From contig NZ_MAYH01000034.1 in NCBI RefSeq assembly GCF_001684975.1, positions 186,001-250,000 of the forward strand: a stretch of 64,000 bases of DNA, read 5' to 3'. Position numbers and translations under genes: made by a program. Positions 1 through 8,800 of this stretch are shown here, in pieces (position 1 is the first letter of the stretch; each line of letters starts with the position of its first letter). The notes beneath the pieces were generated by a model, which was not told the origin of the DNA, made no database searches, and saw nothing but the letters and a program-made list of their open reading frames with translations. The stretch comes from Chryseobacterium artocarpi. GTDB lineage: Bacteria; Bacteroidota; Bacteroidia; Flavobacteriales; Weeksellaceae.

Positions 1-764
1 CCTATTTTATAATTTCTACTGGCAAAATCTCTTGACTGATTTTCATCATTAGACAAATAGTATTTCTTTAAAAGACCAATTAGTTTATCCTCATTACTGA
101 TACAATATTGGAATTCTTCTTCTGTATATTTCAGTTCATCAGCTTTTGTATATTTCTTTTTGTGAAAAATATAGCTTACGTAGGTCGCAAATCCTTCATC
201 AATGATCCTGTCCAGAACAATTTTTTCTGTCTGTGGTTTAGTTACTGAATATATTTGGTGATTAAGTTCATGCGGATAAAGATTGATAATAATATTATTA
301 TTAATATTCACCTTATTGGCAAGGTCAATTAACATTACTCCGTTGGACAATCCTCCTAAATCTGTAAAAGCAGGACCATATACAAGATACCATTTTCCTT
401 TGGGTTTATATCCTGTAAAAACAGACATTTCCTTAGCATATTTCTTTAATTCATCAGAAAGTATTTGAGAATTTACTTCTTTATTTTCTTTCCAGAGATC
501 AGCTTGAGATAAAGCTTTTTCATTGGTCCATTTTAAAAAATCATTCTCATCACCTAAATATCCTTCCCATAATTCTTTGTTGGGGATATATATTTTTCTC
601 ACAAGAATTTCATCCGGATTTTCAGGCTTATTATTTATGATTTCAGCAAAAGTGGAAATTTGTGTAGAACCTATATCAACAATTGAGAATTGATTATCTA
701 ATTTCTGTGTTTTACAGGAAAGCAGCAAAACCGGAAGTAGAAATAACAGAAGATTTTTTTTCAT
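1..764 (-). CDS. Putative zinc-metalloprotease lipoprotein (3' end outside window)
   Basis: Reading starts at the ATG complementary to 762-764 and stays open for 254 codons to the window edge, so the C-terminus is missing. The first 17 residues form a lipoprotein signal (LLLFLLPVLLLSC, lipid Cys at 17), which predicts an envelope lipoprotein. HELNH at about residues 165-169 matches the HExxH zinc motif, and DEGFATY about 20 residues later supplies the downstream Glu in an EGxA context, as in gluzincin-type predicted proteases of Bacteroidota (DUF2268/DUF5700-like). The motif pair and lipobox are seen directly; the family and any substrate are inference. No operon partner is visible on its 5' side, where a long non-coding stretch follows. 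Confidence 0.7.
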   Translation of the reverse strand, partial: MKKNLLLFLLPVLLLSCKTQKLDNQFSIVDIGSTQISTFAEIINNKPENPDEILVRKIYIPNKELWEGYLGDENDFLKWTNEKALSQADLWKENKEVNSQILSDELKKYAKEMSVFTGYKPKGKWYLVYGPAFTDLGGLSNGVMLIDLANKVNINNNIIINLYPHELNHQIYSVTKPQTEKIVLDRIIDEGFATYVSYIFHKKKYTKADELKYTEEEFQYCISNEDKLIGLLKKYYLSNDENQSRDFASRNYKI

Positions 765-1214
765 GAATAGTTTTTAATGGTTCTACTTTTAAGAACCTTC
801 ATTGGATATTGTTAAAAGTACTCATTTTCAGGGTATCAACCCTAATTTTCTTCTTAATTTTTTGCAAGCTAATTATTTCTTTAGTATGATTTTCTCAGCC
901 TCCGCGGTGATAAGTTTTATTTTCATTTTAAATGGTATATTTCTTTTTGATATTATAGTTTAGATTAAAAAAAATTGAAAAGTTTAGATTATTTAAATTT
1001 ATCAATAGAAATTTCAGTTAGATCATAATTATCAACTAACGTCAGTGTTTAATATCACCACCCTTTATTAAAGGTAAAATTTAAACATTGTTTAATATCA
1101 TAACAAACAATTTAATAATTGTGTTTCAAAAGTTTGTAAAAACAACGTATTGTATTCTATGCAAATGTGGAAAACTTTTTATATAACTAACTTTTTAATA
1201 CAAAAAGTCTTTAA
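765..1214. other. Intergenic stretch without recognised gene
   Basis: AT-rich sequence between the protease-like lipoprotein and the small-peptide unit. I see only a short GGGT/ACCC inverted repeat near 831-843 and no coding pattern on either strand. Confidence 0.5.
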
Positions 1215-1222
1215 TACCTTTG
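1215..1222 (+). promoter_or_regulatory. Candidate -7 box TACCTTTG for small-peptide unit
   Basis: TACCTTTG fits the Bacteroidota -7 consensus TAnnTTTG. The expected -33 position has only a T-run, so the match is partial. A start about 6-8 nt downstream would place the 10-bp hairpin at 1231-1258 at the extreme 5' end of the transcript. Confidence 0.4.
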
Positions 1223-1230
1223 AAAACAAA

Positions 1231-1269
1231 TAAACTCGAGATTGAGCCCTCGAGTTTATAATTTTTTTT
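1231..1269 (+). terminator. Perfect 10-bp hairpin plus T-run (5' leader hairpin or terminator)
   Basis: TAAACTCGAG at 1231-1240 pairs perfectly with CTCGAGTTTA at 1249-1258 around an 8-nt loop, followed by TAATTTTTTTT. By form it is an intrinsic terminator, but no gene lies upstream on the plus strand. It could instead be a protective 5' hairpin or attenuator for the small ORF that starts 6 nt after the T-run. Confidence 0.6.
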
Positions 1270-1274
1270 CCATA

Positions 1275-1361
1275 ATGGAAGATTTTACTAATTTATTAGA
1301 ACTCTTAATAATTCTTATTCAACTGTTTGACACGATTGAGACTCGTTCAAAAAAGAAATAA
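1275..1361 (+). CDS. Candidate 28-residue hydrophobic peptide
   Basis: An ATG at 1275 opens a 28-codon frame ending in TAA at 1359-1361. The product begins MEDFTNLLELLIILIQLF, continues through DTIETRS and ends KKK. An acidic start, an Ile/Leu-rich core long enough to lie in or on a membrane, and a basic tail recall small membrane peptides and type I toxin peptides, but I do not recognise the family. It is enclosed by a perfect hairpin upstream and a strong terminator 15 nt downstream, with a TAnnTTTG box in front, so the unit is as compact as a small-RNA gene. Protein expression is inference; with only 28 codons, chance is not excluded. Confidence 0.35.
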   Translation: MEDFTNLLELLIILIQLFDTIETRSKKK

Positions 1362-1375
1362 GAACTGTTCTAATT

Positions 1376-1407
1376 AAAAGCCTCCTTTTAGGAGGTTTTT
1401 GGTTTTT
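1376..1407 (+). terminator. Intrinsic terminator after the small ORF
   Basis: AAAAGCCTCC pairs with GGAGGTTTTT (one G-U pair) around the loop TTTTA, followed by GGTTTTT. This is a clear Rho-independent terminator on the plus strand, although the only upstream plus-strand ORF is the 28-codon frame. Confidence 0.7.
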
Positions 1408-1683
1408 CCAAAATAAAATATCATTTTGATATATCGTTTTGATGAACAAATGTACGTACAAATATTCAATGGTTCATCCATTCTCCTACAAAATTATTCT
1501 CTTTTCAACATTGACATAATATTTCCTTGCAACTTAATTATCTAAAAATCTTTATTCATAGTCACTTTTGTTATTACGTTATTTTTAAAAAAGTTATCCA
1601 CAAAGATGATTTAAGAATCGGAAAAATTATTTAAAAAATGTGATCATTTTGGTTATTATCTGGAAAACAGAAAAACTTTAAAG

Positions 1684-2427
1684 TTATATTCCCAGGCTTT
1701 TAAGAAAATCCTTTAACCCATCATTATTTTCCCAAGAACCTTTTTTTCCCTTTTCAGGAACCACATCTTCATAAACAGATTCCAACGCTTCTCTTTTTTG
1801 TTTCGAGTCAGCTCGTGCATAAATCTCTGTTGTTTGTATACTTACATGCCCTAAAAAATCTCTTATATAAACTAGATTCACACCACCTTGTAAAAGGTGC
1901 ATTGCCTTTGAATGTCGTATAATATGAGGACTAATTTGCTTTGGAATTAAAGAACCATTCTCCTTCCTAGCTTCATCTGCATATTTTTTTAGAATATAAG
2001 TAACACCAGCCGTCGTAAGCTTACCTCTAGCCCTGTTAAAAAACAATTCTTTTTTCTGAAACTCCGCTCTATTGAGATTGTATTCATCGATATATTGTTG
2101 TAGAAACTCTAACTGTTCTTTTTTTAATGGTATATCTCGCTGTTTATTACCTTTACTAGTTACCCGAATATGGCAGGGATATTCGAATCGAATACACGAA
2201 GGTTTTAAATCAATCAACTCCTGAACACGACATCCGGTATCATAAAGCAAAGTAAGCATAGCCAAATCTCGTATTGACTCCCTGCTTTTATTAGGTATTT
2301 GCTTTAGTAATAATTTAATACCATCGGTTGATAAATAAGTCATGGTTTTACTTGCTCTCCTTTTTTTCCTAATTGATCGTATATTTTGCCATTTTACTAA
2401 AAATTTCTTTTTAAATTTACAAATCAA
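1684..2427 (-). CDS. Tyrosine recombinase/integrase, N-terminally truncated
   Basis: The 247-codon frame (TTG start at 2427; first ATG at 2343) encodes a complete phage-integrase-type catalytic domain. It has R67 in GCRVQEL, K92 in SKGNKQ, H168 and R171 in HIIRH, H194 in LGH, and nucleophile Y203 in EIYARA. These are the active-site residues of XerC/XerD-type strand-exchange enzymes. Such enzymes are usually about 300 residues or more, with an N-terminal core-binding SAM-like domain that is absent here. Homology-like sequence begins abruptly where the neighbouring serine recombinase ends. The enzyme therefore probably cannot bind its site normally, and this is likely a decayed mobile-element gene. 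Confidence 0.75.
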   Translation of the reverse strand: MICKFKKKFLVKWQNIRSIRKKRRASKTMTYLSTDGIKLLLKQIPNKSRESIRDLAMLTLLYDTGCRVQELIDLKPSCIRFEYPCHIRVTSKGNKQRDIPLKKEQLEFLQQYIDEYNLNRAEFQKKELFFNRARGKLTTAGVTYILKKYADEARKENGSLIPKQISPHIIRHSKAMHLLQGGVNLVYIRDFLGHVSIQTTEIYARADSKQKREALESVYEDVVPEKGKKGSWENNDGLKDFLKSLGI

Positions 2428-2992
2428 GCTATTTGATTTTTGTCAATTCGATAAAAAGTTGTCTTACTAAGCCCTGCCTGTTTACAAGCTTTATCAATCG
2501 GAATATTCTTATTGTCGTAAAGATGTTTCGCATACTGGTATTTTTCCAATGATTTTTTACCTGCCCTTTTGGTCTGCCTAAAAGCTTATTTCTTCGTCTT
2601 GTTCCTTCCAGCCCTGATTTGGTTCTTTCGCTAATTAAGTTTTTCTCAAATTCAGCAGCAGCTCCAAAAATTTGAATTATAAATTTACCATTTGCACTAG
2701 TAGTGTCAAAGGCTGGTTCAGTTATGCTTTTGAAAAGAATTCCTTTCTCATTAAACTTTTCAATCAGCCCTATCATGTTCTTAAGAGAACGAAATATTCG
2801 GTCTGTCTCATATATCATTATTATATCTCCCTTTCGTAAATAAGTGAGCATTTCATTTAATCCCGCTCTGTTTTCGCGAACACCACTAGCTATATCTGTG
2901 AATATTTTTTCACATCCATTTTTTTCTAAGATTTCGATTTGTGTAGAGATATTTTGATGTGAGATTGAAACTCTAGCATATCCAACTATCAT
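2424..2992 (-). pseudogene. Serine recombinase (resolvase/invertase), frameshifted near C-terminus
   Basis: From the ATG at 2992 the frame shows the resolvase catalytic domain: YARVS with nucleophile Ser9, then ETDRIFRS, FGAAAEFEKN and ERTKSGLEGTRRR, then GRPKGQVK. At the A6 run near 2553-2558 the frame slips, and the as-read product ends in an unrelated tail stopping at 2429. Adding one A restores KSLEKYQYAKHLY and a helix-turn-helix (KACKQAGLSKTTFYRI) ending at the TGA at 2424-2426, the expected Hin-type DNA-binding domain at about 199 residues total. The lesion is either a real 1-nt deletion or a homopolymer sequencing error. The function would be resolution or inversion at paired sites. 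Confidence 0.8.
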
Positions 2993-4430
2993 AAATTTAG
3001 TTTTAAATAAGGATTATTTGCATAAACTATTAAATAAAACGGAAAAAAGGACTAATTTGATTTGATATTTTTAATTTTAATTATGCCTTATAAAACGAAC
3101 GTTTTAAAATACAATTATTGTTATGGTGTAAATTCTGGATATATTGATCACGTCATTTTGGAATAAATTAATCATAGTAAAAGAGGTCAATAATGTGGTC
3201 TAAAAAGTATTGGTTTTCAAATGGAATTTCAATTTTAACATTCTGAATTTATACAATTCCTATAAAGCTGTCCCTACAGTTGAAAATAATTTATTTTTTT
3301 GTGTTAAAATCTTCATTTCTAAGGCAATTTCCACACATTAAAAAACAAGTAAGAAATCTTACCAGGTTTAATAAAGAGATGGTTAATCTTCCGCCTCAAT
3401 TCCCATTTTAAACGATTCACACTCCATAAATCCTTCAATTTTTTTCTTCACGAGAGTTCCTACTGTGAATAAGGCAAAGAGTCCTATCAATACTAAATGT
3501 ACTAATCACATGTAAAAAATAACTTATTTTTCTTTATTATAAATATTCAGGTTTTATTCAAAACATCACTTTTTAGTAAAACTTTTAAAAAATTTCATTG
3601 CTCAGGGTTTTGCCCCCAAAAACGGCTTCTTCAAAAATAATATCACATCAGCGCTTTTACCATTTTGCTTAAATCTCTTCCGGAACAAATAGAAAAAATC
3701 TTGAGCTTTTCCGAAAGTACATAGTTTTTCTTTTCTATGCAAACACTATGAATAAAGAATTTACAAGTATATTTTATAATTTTTAATGATGTTGTGACGC
3801 ATTCTAAAGCATTCTTATTATAATAGTAAATTTTCCTGATATATCAACAAAAAAAGACCTTTCTTCATCGCGAAGATATATCCTAAGAATAGACCTTCCA
3901 ATTATTTCTAATATCAACCACTTACATATTTTGAAAATAATATTTTACTGGATTCTACAGATACTTTTTCCTCATTTTATAGAAGAATCTTGAACTAAGG
4001 AGCAACAAACGACAAGCGTTTTGAAAAAACAAGGAGTCTAAGGAAGTAATGACTGAAAAATTATACTGATCACAGTATCACCAAATTAAATAATCTATAT
4101 TTTTTTATTTCACATTTCGTGAAAATTTTATTTATCTACATTAGTCACTTTGAGAATGCTCAGTGAGCACTGCGGTTTTTAAGCATTTGTGTTTTAGACA
4201 GCTTTTTAAAGTTATCTTTTTCTTTAAATTAGAATCAGATATAACCAAAATTACGCCTTAATAATAAAACCAAGTATAAATGGGGGCATTTTACGTAGAA
4301 TTTATAGTAAATAATTTAAATAAAATTTAATACGTCAAGTCTAGTCGTTGTATCGTGATAGCTTTGCATTATAACATTTTAATTGCTAAAGGAACAGATA
4401 AAGTTCAAACTAAATCGATTAAATAAATCT
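2993..4430. other. Gene-poor stretch with a candidate recombination palindrome
   Basis: About 1.4 kb of very AT-rich DNA with no frame I can support as a gene on either strand. It contains short open fragments, one of about 35 codons at 3383-3490 on the minus strand, that look like chance or decayed sequence. Its position beside two broken recombinases suggests remnant accessory DNA; this is inference. Confidence 0.45.
3088..3109. promoter_or_regulatory. Imperfect palindrome, candidate resolvase site
   Basis: TTATAAAACG and CGTTTTAAAA face each other around a central AA (9 of 10 positions pair), about 95 bp upstream of the serine recombinase start. Serine recombinases cut at a central dinucleotide between inverted half-sites, often next to their own gene. 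No second subsite was identified. Confidence 0.25.
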
Positions 4431-4460
4431 TTTTATTGTGAAATGGAAAATGTACTTTTG
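4431..4460 (+). promoter_or_regulatory. Candidate promoter of the RHS locus
   Basis: TACTTTTG at 4453-4460 is an exact TAnnTTTG -7 box 41 nt before the first ATG of the secreted locus. The -33 position holds only TTTT. It would drive the co-directional genes from 4501 onward. Confidence 0.5.
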
Positions 4461-4500
4461 CAGGAAAATTAAAATATAAACATTTAATACATACACAATT

Positions 4501-5328
4501 ATGAAAAAACAATTATTTTCGATGGCGCTACTAGTGTCATCATTTACATTTGCACAAAGTTGGAATACAACAGGAAATTCAGGGACTAATCCATCCAATA
4601 ATTTCATTGGGACTATAGATAATCAACCTTTAATATTGAAGTCTAATAATAATGCAGGATTTCGTTTATTACCATCGGGAGATGTAAGAATCGGTTTAAA
4701 TGATACTGATACGGCTTCTCCAGCAGAACTAAAAGTTTATAATAGTGAAAATACTCTTGTTGAAGTTGCTAATTCATTAGGGAGGTTTCAAATTGCTAAG
4801 GCTGGATGTGATGGTTGTTATTCGGATAAAGCAGGAGATACTGTTCTTAGAAATTTAGGAAAAAACCATAATATCATTATTGCTCAGCCTAATGATGCTA
4901 ATGACGGTTCCACTTATTTCGGTATTCAAGATTCTTATAATGGAATATGGGTCAAATTTTTCAACAACGCCATTGCCAGATTTGATGGTAAAATTAAAGC
5001 TAAAGAAGTTGAAGTAAAAGCTAATGTATGGGCTGATTATGTATTTAAAAAAGAATATCAACTGAGATCTTTAGAGGATGTTGAAAGACATATTATTGAA
5101 AAAGGACATTTACCAAACATTCCCACTGCTCAGGAAGTACTCAAAAACGGAATTAACGTTGCTGACATGAACTCCAAACTTCTTGAGAAGATTGAGGAAT
5201 TAACACTATATTCTATTGAGCAAAACAAGAAATTACAACAACAGTCAAAAAAGATTGAAGTATTAGAAAATCAATCCAAAGAACTTGAAAAGTTGAAACA
5301 ACAGGTTCAACAGCTTTTATCAAAATAA
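4501..5328 (+). CDS. Secreted tail-fibre-like protein
   Basis: The 275-residue product starts with a Sec signal peptide (MKKQLFSMALLVSSFTFAQ). The middle is a low-complexity beta-type region. The last ~100 residues (YVFKKEYQLRSLEDVE, GHLPNIPTAQEV, DMNSKLLEKIEELTLY) match the conserved C-terminal module of many Bacteroidota tail-fibre-like secreted proteins, followed by a coiled coil rich in Lys, Gln and Glu that probably trimerises. It is the first gene of a co-directional set with the T9SS-sorted protein (12 nt on) and the giant RHS protein. A structural or adhesive role on the cell surface is inference; no enzyme motif is seen. Confidence 0.65.
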   Translation: MKKQLFSMALLVSSFTFAQSWNTTGNSGTNPSNNFIGTIDNQPLILKSNNNAGFRLLPSGDVRIGLNDTDTASPAELKVYNSENTLVEVANSLGRFQIAKAGCDGCYSDKAGDTVLRNLGKNHNIIIAQPNDANDGSTYFGIQDSYNGIWVKFFNNAIARFDGKIKAKEVEVKANVWADYVFKKEYQLRSLEDVERHIIEKGHLPNIPTAQEVLKNGINVADMNSKLLEKIEELTLYSIEQNKKLQQQSKKIEVLENQSKELEKLKQQVQQLLSK

Positions 5329-5340
5329 AAAGAATCACAA

Positions 5341-5817
5341 ATGAAAAGAAAATTACTATCACTATCATCTCTGATGGTGGGCTTCTTCGGTTTTTCACAA
5401 ACAGAAGTTTATTTCAAATATGATGAAGCAGGAAACCAACGATATAGAGGAACTAATATAGCTGAAAAAACAACACAAGAGTCTGCAAAAACTGAATCCA
5501 AAATCATTGCTGCAGCTCAAACTAAGCCAGAATCACAGATGATAGATGAAGCTTATTTTTGGAAACAAATCAGGCTTTACCCCGTTCCAGTAAACGATGT
5601 GCTAACTATTGACTGGACAGAACAAGTAGATGGATTGATAGAATCTGTTTCACTCTACCAGCATAGTATAGTTCACTGGAAATTCCAACAGCAGAATACA
5701 CCTGATCTTAACAAGCAAGCCAAGATTAACATGACAGGATATGATTGGGGAGTGTATATTGTACGCTTTACACTAAAAGACGGTAGAGTTTTCAGTAAAA
5801 ATATTACCAAACGATAA
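5341..5817 (+). CDS. Small T9SS-sorted protein with a YD-repeat-like start
   Basis: The 158-residue product has a signal peptide (ending FFGFSQ), then YFKYDEAGNQRYRG, which resembles one RHS/YD repeat unit. A short Lys/Gln/Thr-rich linker follows. The C-terminus (IRLYPVPVNDVLTIDW to GVYIVRFTLKDGRVFSKN) is a type A T9SS sorting domain, so export through the T9SS and possible surface attachment are expected. The stop is 5 nt before the RHS ATG and the upstream gene ends 12 nt away, so the three are probably one operon. Because the RHS protein itself lacks a sorting domain, this partner might help its display; that is inference. Confidence 0.75.
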   Translation: MKRKLLSLSSLMVGFFGFSQTEVYFKYDEAGNQRYRGTNIAEKTTQESAKTESKIIAAAQTKPESQMIDEAYFWKQIRLYPVPVNDVLTIDWTEQVDGLIESVSLYQHSIVHWKFQQQNTPDLNKQAKINMTGYDWGVYIVRFTLKDGRVFSKNITKR

Positions 5818-5822
5818 GAGCC

Positions 5823-8800
5823 ATGAAACATTACAATATGAAAATAAAGGTATTTTCAACAATTATATTGTCTCTGTGTTCGGTATTGGGTTTATCGCAG
5901 ACCATATTATATCAGGCAGAAAGTACCTCGAGAACTGTACAAGATCCACAATCGGTGGTGTTAGCCCCAGGTTTTTTGGCTTCATCCAGTTCATCAAATC
6001 CTTTTATTGCTAGGATCGGTCCTTCTATTGAGAATCCTGGTGGAGGACCTACGGATTCAAATGCAGGTGCTACTAATCCTAGTGGAACACCTCCTAATCA
6101 AGTTTTCCATGATACTAAGGGAAACATTGAGGTAAATGGAGCAGGACAATTGCAATTTACTTTACCTATTGCTTTACCCCCAGGGGTAAAATCTATAGCT
6201 CCACAGATTAACCTTTCTTATACCAGTGGATCAGGGAGTGGAATCGCTGGATATGGGTGGAATATTTCAGGTATTACCTCTATTTCAAGAGTAGTAAAAA
6301 ACATTGATAAAGATGGTGATGCTAAAAGTATTCAGTTAGACTACTCTGATTATTATAGTTTTAATGGACAGCGATTGATTCTTAAATCAGGGGAATATGG
6401 AAAAGATGGAGCTGAATATGTAACGGAGAAGTATTCCAATATTAAGATAAAATCTATTGGTTCCATATCAGGACAAATATGGCAAGGACCTGAATATTGG
6501 GAGGTGACTTTTGAGGATGGATCTCAGTCATGGTATGGGGCAATCGCTTCGGGAAATAGTACAGCCAGAACACCATTGGAATATAATATTGTAAAATGGA
6601 AGGATGCACAAGGGAATTATATTACTTATAGCTATACCCAGAACAATTCTAATAATATAGCGATAATTTCGAGTATTAGCTGGGGAGGAAATGAAAATCT
6701 TGGGAAAGCCCACTTTAATAGCATTACATTTAATTACAATACAAATACCACAAGAAACCTAAATGAAATATCATATATAGGTGGAATTTCACTGTTTCAA
6801 GATAAACTTTTAAACGACATAGTTGTAAAATCTAATAATAATCAATTTAAAAGATTTCTAATTGAATACAGTAATAATGGTTCAAATTATCAATTTGTGA
6901 ATAAAATAACTGAGTTTAATGCAGACAATAAGCCTGCAAATCCTATTCAGTTTGAAAATGAGCTATCTCCTGAATCATCAAATACTTTTAATAAAAATTC
7001 TAGGTTTGACGAAATATATGGAGATAATGTTGTTTCAGGAGATTTTAATGGTGATGGAAAATTAGATTTTATCAAAGGAAATACATTAATGCTTAGCAGG
7101 CTTGATGGTTTAGGAAGTTTTGTAAATATTAATTATACAGGAACGGTTATAACTCGTGGTAATTACCCTAAAGGTAATGGAGTAATGCCGTCGAACGATA
7201 TATTCTTTACTTATGAATGGATTTCTGGATCAACTTATAAATTAAATCTTAGAGCCTATAATTTTAATGGATCCGGAGTTGATGAAATCATGTTAAAACA
7301 ATTTGATTTTTCTTCATTTGGGTTTTCAGATCTAACAGGTTATTATGGAAACCAACATGGACCAATAGATTATATGCTTAGTGATTTAAAATTTCTTGAA
7401 GGAGATTTCAATGGTGATGGTATTTCTGAATTTATTATTACTACATTAAAAGATGTATATGAAGAAATTTGGGGGCAAGATTGGAACGGCTATCCTGAAT
7501 TACAAGGAACTGCAAATCTTGGAAGTGAGGTTTTTGAATTTTACCTTGACCCATTACAAGGAATACTAAAAAAGAGAGATTATCCACTAACGGATTATTC
7601 TACTAATAAGGGACAGTATACTTTTATCTCATCTGCCTACTATAAACCTATACCGTTAGGTGATTTTGATGGTGATGGAAAAACAGATTTATTTGGATTG
7701 AAAGACGGGACTAAAATCTACTCTCTAAATCTTGCCACAAAGGAATTTGATTTAAAAGTACAATCATCCGCTCAGATCTCTGTTAAAGGAGTCGCATTAC
7801 TAGGAGATTTTAACGGTGATGGAAAAACCGATGTAATGTCTCCAGTAGCAGAAGACTCATCAGATTGGAAAATGTTTATTTCAACCGGTAAAGGTATTAT
7901 AGAGTATTATTATTCAAATTTGTCACTTTATAAGCCTCAGCATACTGGATCTCCTACTAAACGAAGAAATACCATAAAAAATTACTTTGTACCTGACCTA
8001 AATAAAGATGGGAAAAGTGACCTCCTTCAATTCCAATCTGAGGTATGGTTTAGAGAATGGGCAATCAATAATCCGGACTCGAGCTATGGATTTGTTTATT
8101 TTAGAAATGACGGAGTTGACACAACAGGGAAACCCATATTTACCGTTGCTCATAATCTTGCTTCTAAAGAAGAAACAGCATGGGGGGATAAGAATGATGA
8201 AGACATTAACTACTCTAATTATGGTGAACACTTTTTACCACTAATAGGAAGTTTCCGACTGGCACAGCTCAATACTGATTTTGCTATTATTCATAAAACC
8301 AAGCTTATCACATGGGACTTAGGAAATAAGTTAGATAAGATGGCAAGGATTAAATCTATAATACAAGGAGGTGTAAAAACCGATGTAGAATATTCTCCTT
8401 TGATAAATGAAGGAAACATTTATAAATCATATTTAGAGACTACTACTGTAAATTATCCTTATGTTAATATTAAAGAGAATCTAAACCATTATGTTGTCTC
8501 AAAACTAACCCAAGGAGAAAGAAAACAGGAATTTAGATACAGAGATTTAATAGGACATTTGCAAGGTAAAGGAATTATTGGTTTCAGACAAACGGCAAGA
8601 TCAACATTCTATACCAATGGTTTTGAGAACACAAAAATCTGGAGTGGTTCTGAAGTAAATCCTATTAATGAAGGGTTGCCGTATAAGGATTGGTCTATTA
8701 GAACAATGGATGAAAACAAAATTTTTCCTGTAGATATTTCGTTAAATAACACTCAATTATTAACATTCAAACAATATGATTATAAAATTGATAAGTTATT

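Noticed and set aside
1594..1602. Perfect DnaA box TTATCCACA in AT-rich DNA
   Set aside because: Only one box was found nearby; no cluster, no dnaA, dnaN or replication gene in the vicinity, so an origin is not supported.
3383..3490. Minus-strand ORF of 35 codons with one hydrophobic segment and KKK (starting at a TTG)
   Set aside because: No ATG, no promoter or neighbour support, in a decayed AT-rich region; likely chance or a fragment.
3801..3830. ATTCTAAAGCATTCTTA resembling the TTCTAA operator array
   Set aside because: Only one true TTCTAA, and the neighbour is 10 bp away rather than 11; not the same array.
3600..3960. Minus-strand open fragments (e.g. RIYLRDEERSFFVDISGKF, YVLSEKLKIFSICSGRDL) that could be pieces of one frameshifted gene
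   Set aside because: Fragments are short, in different frames and match no motif I recognise; chance frames in AT-rich DNA are as likely.
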